Below are positions 1 to 5,190 of a DNA stretch of 5,788 nt, in pieces. Positions within the stretch are counted from its first letter, which is position 1. Each line of letters starts with the position of its first letter. Source of the DNA: Spirochaetota bacterium (GTDB taxonomy: Bacteria > Spirochaetota > Brevinematia > DTOW01); assembly GCA_028276145.1 (NCBI GenBank), contig JAPYWX010000103.1, positions 1 to 5,788 of the forward strand. The letters are read 5' to 3'. The notes under the pieces were generated by a model. That model was not told the DNA's origin. It saw only the letters and a list, made by a program, of their open reading frames with translations, and did no database searches. The position numbers were made by a program, and so were the translations under genes.

Positions 1-111
1 GTGCTATTCAGCACAACGTGCTATTAAGCACCCTAATCTTAACCCTAATAGAGAATTTCTAATCAACACAAGGTACTATTAAGCACAACGTGCTACTAAG
101 CACATAAGCAC
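1..111. repeat. Two tandem pairs of 14-base palindromic repeats
   Basis: Four copies of a 14-base unit, consensus GTGCTATTAAGCAC, lie at 1-14, 18-31, 73-86 and 90-103. Within each pair the copies are separated by the same spacer AAC, giving a 17-base period, and the two pairs are offset by 72 bases. Each unit has 5-base inverted arms (GTGCT/AGCAC) around a 4-base centre. The AAC spacer is also flanked by AGCAC and GTGCT, so each pair can fold in alternative ways. Copies differ at one or two positions: C at 9, A at 75, C at 96. A broken piece, TAAGCAC, follows at 105-111. The two pairs are separated by sequence that includes CCCTAAT twice (31-37 and 43-49). The array touches the left edge and may continue outside. 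The function is unknown. Candidates are a REP-like dispersed repeat, a protein-binding array or mRNA hairpins. There is no T-run directly after the palindromes, so they do not look like terminators. Confidence 0.85.
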
Positions 112-119
112 AAACAAAG

Positions 120-149
120 TTGATTTTTTCTTTTGTTGAACTTTATCAT
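120..149 (+). promoter_or_regulatory. Possible sigma-70 type promoter upstream of rpmJ
   Basis: A -35-like TTGATT (120-125) and a -10-like TATCAT (144-149) are separated by 18 bases in AT-rich DNA, 28 bases before the rpmJ start. The -10 matches TATAAT at five of six positions and the -35 matches TTGACA at four. In such AT-rich sequence these matches could arise by chance. The preceding 120 bases contain only repeats, which makes a fresh transcription start here reasonable. Transcription from a gene left of the window cannot be excluded. Confidence 0.3.
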
Positions 150-177
150 TATCTTAACGCTTTGAAGGAGTTTTTTT

Positions 178-315
178 ATGAAAGTGAGAGCATCCGTAAA
201 GCCAATATGTGAGAAATGTAAGGTAATTAAAAGGAAAGGTAGAGTTATGGTTGTTTGTGAGAATCCAAAGCATAAACAAAGGCAAAAGGGGGGTAGAATC
301 TCATGGCACGTATAG
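178..315 (+). CDS. rpmJ: 50S ribosomal protein L36 (bL36), C-terminally extended
   Basis: This small zinc-binding protein of the large ribosomal subunit is 45 residues long. The N-terminal part (MKVRASVKPICEKC and onward) is an almost perfect bL36. The zinc ligands C11, C14, C27 and H32 are all present, so this is the zinc-binding (C+) form. The start is well supported: AAGGAG at 165-170 lies seven T's before the ATG. Family members are usually 37-38 residues and end shortly after KHKQRQ. Here that segment (residues 31-36) is followed by nine more residues, KGGRISWHV. The extra codons contain the ribosome binding site and start codon of rpsM, and the two genes overlap by 13 bases in different frames. 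The rpmJ-rpsM order is the common bacterial arrangement. The tail probably results from loss of the usual stop codon rather than from a new function. Identity is essentially certain. Confidence 0.96.
   Translation: MKVRASVKPICEKCKVIKRKGRVMVVCENPKHKQRQKGGRISWHV
286..294 (+). promoter_or_regulatory. rpsM ribosome binding site inside the rpmJ tail
   Basis: The purine-rich AAGGGGGGT lies eight bases before the rpsM ATG and inside the coding sequence of rpmJ. It includes a run of six G's. Because ribosomes finishing rpmJ pass over both this site and the rpsM start, translation of the two genes is probably coupled. The site supports the ATG at 303 as the S13 start. Confidence 0.7.
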
Positions 316-671
316 CAGGTGTTGAGCTTCCTAATAAAAGACTTCTTGTTGCTTTGAGGTATATTTATGGAATTGGTAAATCTCTAGCATACAGCATTCC
401 CAAAAAGTTAGGAATAGACCCAAACAAAAAAGTTTCAGAGCTAACAGAAGAGGAATTAGCTAAGCTTAAGAACGAGATAGAAAAGAACTATAAGGTAGAA
501 GGAGATTTAAGAACAGAGGTTCAGCTAAACATAAAAAGATTAATAGACATTGGTTGTTATAGGGGAATAAGGCATAAGAAAGGTTTACCTGTAAGAGGTC
601 AAAGAACAAGAACCAATGCTAGAACTAGGAAAGGTCCAAGACCTCACAGGTTAGGTAAGAAGAAGAAATAA
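303..671 (+). CDS. rpsM: 30S ribosomal protein S13 (uS13)
   Basis: S13 sits in the head of the small ribosomal subunit, where it contacts S19, the 23S rRNA/L5 bridge and P-site tRNA. The 122-residue product matches the family's usual length. It starts with the typical MARIAGVELP and carries the helix-two-turn-helix segment YIYGIGKSLAYSIPKKLGI (about 20-38). The C-terminal signature IGCYRGIRHKKGLPVRGQRT (83-102) is followed by the basic tail TNARTRKGPRPHR and a KKKK end that reaches towards tRNA. The ATG is preceded by a strong Shine-Dalgarno sequence within rpmJ and overlaps rpmJ by 13 bases. In most bacteria rpsK, rpsD, rpoA and rplQ follow. Here the next gene is a DUF4340 membrane protein beginning six bases after the stop, so the usual alpha operon is interrupted. 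No frame damage is seen. Confidence 0.98.
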   Translation: MARIAGVELPNKRLLVALRYIYGIGKSLAYSIPKKLGIDPNKKVSELTEEELAKLKNEIEKNYKVEGDLRTEVQLNIKRLIDIGCYRGIRHKKGLPVRGQRTRTNARTRKGPRPHRLGKKKK

Positions 672-677
672 TTCTGT

Positions 678-1652
678 ATGAGTAAAAAAACGCTAATAAT
701 ATTACTCACAGGGGCTTTCGTTGTTTTACTTGCTCTCTTCCTGATAATTGATAAAGGTGAGGTGAAATTTAAAAAAAGCGAAAAAGAGCCCCTATTCGGC
801 AACTTCTCTGGTACAAATGTATCATTTATAAAAATCTATTTCAGAGATTACTACGAGAGAGAAAAAACTTTTGATTATACGCTATTCAGAAGTAATGACT
901 ACTGGTACATAAGTTATTCAAATATTGTTGATAGAGTTGACCATAAACTTGGTGACTTTTTGGCAAATATCCTAGCAGATATTGAAAAATTAGAGACATT
1001 ATCTAACGATTTACCTCTAGACCCAATGGAAACGTTTGGATTAAACAATCCTAACGCAATCATAGTATTTGATATTAACAAGAAAACTAATAAAATAACT
1101 GTTGGTAACCTAACACCTACAAAGGACTATTACTACTCAATAGTAAATGACAGCACAAACGCATTCTACCTCATATACGCATACAAGATAGATAATCTCC
1201 TAAAATACCCTTATGATACAAGAGATAAAAATATTTTCACTAGAGAGTGGATTACAAATATAACAGGGATAGAGTACAAGCCTATTAACTCTAATGTTGT
1301 TTTTGTCTTCACAAACAAAAATAAAAGCTGGTATTCCTTGAGCCCAACAGAAAAAGAATTAGACAGTGTGTACATTGAAAACTCTTTTCTTAAGGATTTA
1401 AGAAGCTTAAACATATCATTCTTTGTTGATGACAAAAGGAAAAGAGAAAAACTACTCAAAACTTCCCCAGAAGGCTATATAAAACTATTCAATCCTACTA
1501 ACACATTCCTACTTTCAATTTTAAAAGTAGAGGGTACGAATATTTACTGCTATGACCCTCAAAGAGATTCAGTTTTTGCTATAGATTACGAATCTTCTCA
1601 TTACCTCTTTACCTCTCCTCTAGAGAGATTCCTGAAAATAACAAATAAATAA
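678..1652 (+). CDS. Membrane-anchored DUF4340 domain protein
   Basis: A 324-residue protein of unknown function. It has a short basic N-terminus (MSKK) and one hydrophobic helix (about 5-24), followed by a long polar domain. This looks like a signal anchor with the bulk outside the cytoplasmic membrane; there is no lipobox cysteine. Residues about 90-187 match the DUF4340 pattern as I know it: FGLNNP (120-125), a turn-rich IxVGNLTPTKDYYYS region (140-154), an FYLI...IDNLL stretch (163-175) and the closing DTRDKNIF (180-187). The rest, to 324, resembles further beta-rich repeats but has no motif I recognise. DUF4340 proteins are often found beside gliding-type ABC transporter genes (GldG-like); none is present here. 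The ATG lies six bases after the rpsM stop and has only a weak AGAAGAAG-type upstream sequence, so translation may be coupled to rpsM. The family call is good; the role is unknown. Confidence 0.8.
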   Translation: MSKKTLIILLTGAFVVLLALFLIIDKGEVKFKKSEKEPLFGNFSGTNVSFIKIYFRDYYEREKTFDYTLFRSNDYWYISYSNIVDRVDHKLGDFLANILADIEKLETLSNDLPLDPMETFGLNNPNAIIVFDINKKTNKITVGNLTPTKDYYYSIVNDSTNAFYLIYAYKIDNLLKYPYDTRDKNIFTREWITNITGIEYKPINSNVVFVFTNKNKSWYSLSPTEKELDSVYIENSFLKDLRSLNISFFVDDKRKREKLLKTSPEGYIKLFNPTNTFLLSILKVEGTNIYCYDPQRDSVFAIDYESSHYLFTSPLERFLKITNK

Positions 1653-1671
1653 AAACATAGAGAGGTTTATT

Positions 1672-2751
1672 ATGCGTTGTGTGGTAATAATGGCTGGCGG
1701 AAGAGGAGAAAGGTTTTGGCCCAAAAGCAGGTTAGCTCAACCAAAACAGTTTTTGAATCTGGTTGGAACTAAATCAATGATTCAAATGACTTACGAAAGA
1801 GCTTTGGAAATAACTGACAGAGAAAATATATTTATAGTAGTCTCTGAAGAGTTAGTTCCTCTGGTAAAAGAGCACATACCAGACATAAGCTATGAGAATT
1901 TAATAGTTGAACCATTACCGAAAAACACAGCGGCAGCTATAGGATTAGCTTCAATAAAGGTAAGGCAAATACTCGGAAATGCTTCAATGTTTGTAACACC
2001 ATCTGACCATTACATTGATGACCTTAATAAGTTCTACGATGCTGTTGAAGCAGGGTTTATATCAGCTGAAAAGTATCTTTCACTAGTGACCTTAGGAATA
2101 AAGCCGACAAGACCAGAAACAGGCTACGGATACATAGAAATAGGTAACTTAGTAGATACATTCAGCGGAATAAACATATTTGAAGTAAAGAGATTCGTAG
2201 AGAAACCTGACCAAAAAACAGCAATGAGCTACTTAGGCACGGGTAAATTCTTTTGGAATAGTGGTATGTTTATTTGGAAAACTTCGGTGATTCTAGAAGA
2301 GATATCAAAGCACATGCCAGAACTTTATGAAGCTCTAATGGAGATAGAAGAAAATCTAGGTACTGACGATGAAAAAGAAACAATTTTTAGAGAATTCAAT
2401 AGGCTACAATCTATATCAATAGACTATGGAGTAATGGAAAAAAGTAGTTCGGTGCTTTGTGTGAGAAGTGACTTTGTATGGGACGATATAGGTTCATGGG
2501 GAGCAGTGTACAGATTGAACGAAAAGGATGAGAATGGTAACTTTACGAAAGGTAATGTTGTTACATTTGATGTAACAAATAGCCTCATCTGGGCTGACAA
2601 CGTCGGTGTGGTTGCCGTAAGCTCAGTTGAAAACATGGTAATCGTAAAAGAAGGTGATAATGTCCTAGTAACAAAACTAGACAAAGACCAAACAGTTAGA
2701 GAACTAATAAAAATCATGAAAGAAAAGGATAAATACAAAAAGTACCTATGA
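1672..2751 (+). CDS. manC: Mannose-1-phosphate guanylyltransferase (GDP-mannose pyrophosphorylase)
   Basis: This cytoplasmic enzyme makes GDP-mannose and pyrophosphate from GTP and mannose 1-phosphate, supplying mannose and fucose-type sugars for surface glycans. The 359 residues fit the single-function form, which lacks the C-terminal phosphomannose isomerase domain of the roughly 470-residue bifunctional enzymes. Motifs in order: nucleotide-binding GGRGERFWPKSR (9-20) with PKQF (24-27), EPLPKNTAAAI (80-90), metal-site TPSDH (109-113), PETGYGYIE (148-156), sugar-phosphate FVEKPD (175-180), WNSGMF (195-200), SIDYGVME (249-256) and WDDIGSW (270-276). A beta-rich C-terminal region follows (about 290-345). 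AGAGAGG (1659-1665), six bases before the ATG, supports the start. The gene begins 19 bases after the DUF4340 gene and its stop overlaps the pyrF start. Activity with other sugar phosphates or nucleotides cannot be ruled out from sequence, but the GMP family signature is clear. Confidence 0.93.
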   Translation: MRCVVIMAGGRGERFWPKSRLAQPKQFLNLVGTKSMIQMTYERALEITDRENIFIVVSEELVPLVKEHIPDISYENLIVEPLPKNTAAAIGLASIKVRQILGNASMFVTPSDHYIDDLNKFYDAVEAGFISAEKYLSLVTLGIKPTRPETGYGYIEIGNLVDTFSGINIFEVKRFVEKPDQKTAMSYLGTGKFFWNSGMFIWKTSVILEEISKHMPELYEALMEIEENLGTDDEKETIFREFNRLQSISIDYGVMEKSSSVLCVRSDFVWDDIGSWGAVYRLNEKDENGNFTKGNVVTFDVTNSLIWADNVGVVAVSSVENMVIVKEGDNVLVTKLDKDQTVRELIKIMKEKDKYKKYL

Positions 2752-3407
2752 ACCTAGCAAATTTGGATACCTCAAAAATAATAATAGCATTAGACACTAC
2801 AGAGTTGGATGACTTTTATACTAAGTTTTACCAAACGAAAGATTTATTTTCATGGTTCAAGATACATTCAATATTCCTAAAGGAACACATAAAACCGATA
2901 TTCACGCTAAGAGAAAACGGAAAGAAAATATTCCTAGACCTAAAGTTCTTTGACATACCGACAACAGTGGAAAATCACATAAGAAGCATTTCAAAGTTTG
3001 CTGATATGTTCACAATACACTTACTATCGGGTAAGGAATGCCTAAAAAGAGTGTCAAAAATATCAAGAGAACTTAATATGATACCAGTAGGTGTATCAAT
3101 ACTAACAAGTTTTTCTGAGGAAGACTTAAAAGAAATAGGTATTAACAACACTATCATATCCGAAGTACTTAAATTAGTTGAACTAGGTGTTAACTCTGGG
3201 ATAGAATATTTTGTTTGCTCACCTCTGGAAGTAAAAACAATAAAAAATAACTTTCCAAATGTGAAGCTCATAACTCCAGGTATACGATTACAGAAGGAAA
3301 AAGATGACCAAAAAAGAATTATGACACCTGAAGAGGCATTTAAAGAAGGCTCTGACTTCATCGTAATGGGAAGGGATATATTTAGAGTCCTCTCTAGCCA
3401 ACAATGA
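2748..3407 (+). CDS. pyrF: Orotidine 5'-phosphate decarboxylase
   Basis: This enzyme catalyses the last step of UMP synthesis, OMP to UMP plus CO2, as a TIM-barrel dimer in the cytoplasm. The 219 residues are slightly short for the bacterial family (about 230-245). Key positions: substrate Asp in IIIALD (D16), Lys in WFKIHSIF (K38), the catalytic DxKxxD in LDLKFFDIP (D64, K66, D69), TPGIR (176-180), the phosphate-loop DDQKR (186-190) and MGRDI (207-211). The catalytic and phosphate-binding residues are therefore kept. The K38 segment departs from the usual KVGxELF, with the conserved Gly replaced by His, and the usual HASGG is HLLSG (91-95). The start ATG overlaps the manC stop (ATGA). There is no Shine-Dalgarno sequence, so translation is probably coupled. 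No other pyr gene is in the window. The 3' end overlaps the opposing transporter gene by 14 bases. A related decarboxylase such as the hexulose-phosphate synthase family is less likely, given TPGIR and DQKR. Confidence 0.88.
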   Translation: MNLANLDTSKIIIALDTTELDDFYTKFYQTKDLFSWFKIHSIFLKEHIKPIFTLRENGKKIFLDLKFFDIPTTVENHIRSISKFADMFTIHLLSGKECLKRVSKISRELNMIPVGVSILTSFSEEDLKEIGINNTIISEVLKLVELGVNSGIEYFVCSPLEVKTIKNNFPNVKLITPGIRLQKEKDDQKRIMTPEEAFKEGSDFIVMGRDIFRVLSSQQ

Positions 3408-5190
3408 CCTTACCTTCAGGATAGTTGTGTTGATAAACTCTATTAAACCTACTAGATAAGATTGAAACTAAACTAAGTAGTCCGATTTTACCAACGAACA
3501 TAGTGATTATAATTATTATTTTAGAAAGAGCCGGTAGGCTCTTTGATGTCAAACCTGAAGTCATACCAACAGTACCAAAGGCAGAAGTAAGTTCAAAAAT
3601 CTCTTTGGATATAGTCCATTTGCTATTAAGAGAAAAGTCTAGCAATAGAAGCATGAGAATTAAGAACAAAAATGTTGAGAAGAAAGTGTATACTGATTTA
3701 GTTAAAACATCAACGGGTATACTTCTCATTGAGAATTGAGCTGATTTTTGTGCTCTAAAGAAAGCAACCATAAAAAGAAGGAGAACAGCAAATGTAGAAA
3801 CCTTTATACCACCAGCAATTGAAACTGATCCGCCACCTATAAACATGAAAATGGAAAATATGATGTATGTAATTTCCTTAGCATTGGTAAAGTCTAAGGT
3901 ACTGTAACCTGTAGTCCTGAAAGATATGCTATTGAATAAGGAATTTGCAAAAGAATTTTTAACATCCTTAAGGATGTTATTACTTTCAAAAGCTAGAAGG
4001 AGAAGAGCACCGAGAACAATTAATGACAGATGGAAAACTAATGTTAGCTTAGAGTGTAATGAAAACTTGAATCGCTCAACTGATGACTGCCTTAAAAAAA
4101 AGAGGTTGTATAACCTCTTAAACAAGTTTTTGAAGTATTCAATAACTTCATCAATTACAATTACACCAGTGTTACCTATCATCATTAGAGTTGAAATGAC
4201 CACCAAGAAAAAAACATCATTTTTAAATCCTATTAAGTTGTCACTGTAGAGTGAAAAACCGGCGTTATTTACGCCTGCTATAGAGTGAAATATAGAACTG
4301 AAGACAGCTCTAAAAATATCATTCTCCCTAGTGTATACAGAAGGGAAAATAAGGATTGCACCAGTGAGTTGAGAAATAATAATTACCTTAATGGCTCTGC
4401 TTATTGACCTCTCAATCATTCGTAAGCTTTCAACATCTTGTATACTTGAGGCGACTCTCATTCTGACTAGTACATTCCTTGTAGCCAAGCCATAAAGTAT
4501 ACCTGCAACAGAAATGAATATAATAAGTAACCCACCTATTTCAACGGTGCTGATAAGAACGATTTGTCCAAACAAAGACAAATCTTTGCCTACATCTATC
4601 GTAGTGAGTCCAGTACAAGAAACGGCGGAAACAGTAACGAAAAACGCATCTATCACAGGTATAGGCTCTGAAGAAGATGAAGAAATGGGTAGTGATAAAA
4701 GGCCTGTTGAGATAACAATTACTATCAAGACTGAAATTACAAAAACTGTTACAGGGTCCAAAGTGAAAACTTTGTTTAAGTCAATATAAGTAAAAATAGC
4801 AATAATACTAATCACAAAGGTAGGGAAAACAACTAGAATAAGCAAGTCGTCATAACCTTTAGGGGTAGAGTTAAAAAAAACAAAAAAGCCGAGAACTAAT
4901 GAGAAAGCTAAAACTATGTCAAGAATGAACTGTCTGTAAAGAAACCTTTCCCTTGAAATTTCATATTCCAGAAAAGATAAAAGGCCCAACAAGAAAACAA
5001 TAATAAAAAGACCTAGGTAAATGATTTCTCCAAAGTTACTAAAAAAGTAAAAAGAATTAGAAGGCTTTACGAAAAGTTCTAATGAAATCAATAAAACGCA
5101 GTACAGAACGAGTAGAGATAAAAGAGTATTTTTCAAAAAAGTCAAAACTTTTCTATTTATTCTTTTTGATAGTATGAGTTTGTACTTCAT
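3394..5190 (-). CDS. TrkH/KtrB-family potassium uptake transporter, membrane subunit
   Basis: An integral membrane K+ (possibly Na+-coupled) translocating subunit of 598 residues. The superfamily core has four M1-P-M2 repeats, and their pore loops are visible at SCTGLTT (191-197), NNAGF (308-312), RTTGYST (425-431) and GTVGMT (539-544), each with its filter glycine. EIGGLLIIF (217-225) and the intramembrane gating loop GGGSVSIAGGIKVSTF (452-467) also match. The C-terminus YPEGKVIVG resembles the KtrB end. KtrB proteins are usually near 450 residues; here the core begins only at about 146. The preceding part has about four extra hydrophobic helices (roughly 17-40, 55-75, 87-106, 114-136). The ATG lies 38 bases inside the end of lgt with no clear Shine-Dalgarno sequence, so the exact start is less sure; later starts would remove part of helix 1. 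No KtrA/TrkA (RCK) partner gene is nearby. I leave the symbol blank because TrkH, KtrB and NtpJ-type names cannot be separated here. Confidence 0.92.
   Translation of the reverse strand: MKYKLILSKRINRKVLTFLKNTLLSLLVLYCVLLISLELFVKPSNSFYFFSNFGEIIYLGLFIIVFLLGLLSFLEYEISRERFLYRQFILDIVLAFSLVLGFFVFFNSTPKGYDDLLILVVFPTFVISIIAIFTYIDLNKVFTLDPVTVFVISVLIVIVISTGLLSLPISSSSSEPIPVIDAFFVTVSAVSCTGLTTIDVGKDLSLFGQIVLISTVEIGGLLIIFISVAGILYGLATRNVLVRMRVASSIQDVESLRMIERSISRAIKVIIISQLTGAILIFPSVYTRENDIFRAVFSSIFHSIAGVNNAGFSLYSDNLIGFKNDVFFLVVISTLMMIGNTGVIVIDEVIEYFKNLFKRLYNLFFLRQSSVERFKFSLHSKLTLVFHLSLIVLGALLLLAFESNNILKDVKNSFANSLFNSISFRTTGYSTLDFTNAKEITYIIFSIFMFIGGGSVSIAGGIKVSTFAVLLLFMVAFFRAQKSAQFSMRSIPVDVLTKSVYTFFSTFLFLILMLLLLDFSLNSKWTISKEIFELTSAFGTVGMTSGLTSKSLPALSKIIIIITMFVGKIGLLSLVSILSSRFNRVYQHNYPEGKVIVG

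Noticed and set aside
31..49. Telomere-like TTAACCCTAAT
   Set aside because: Only two imperfect copies are present and the genome is bacterial, so the resemblance is coincidental.
1..111. Palindromic repeats as a CRISPR array
   Set aside because: The units are 14 bases with 3-base constant spacers, far too short for a CRISPR array, and no cas gene is present.
111..138. Possible terminator hairpin CAAACAAAG ... CTTTTGTTG
   Set aside because: The stem has two mismatches, is almost all A-T and has a 10-base loop with no T-run after it. The T-rich loop is more likely ordinary promoter-region DNA.
178..671. L36-S13 fusion by frameshift
   Set aside because: A -1 shift at the A4G6 tract enters the rpsM frame but meets TAG at 294-296 before the rpsM start, so no fused product can form.
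1211..4789. Other open frames opposite the DUF4340, manC, pyrF and transporter genes (1211-1459, 2424-2738, 2975-3361, 3503-3739, 3926-4249, 4514-4789)
   Set aside because: Each lies wholly inside a well-supported gene on the other strand, has low-complexity composition, no ribosome binding site and no recognisable family.
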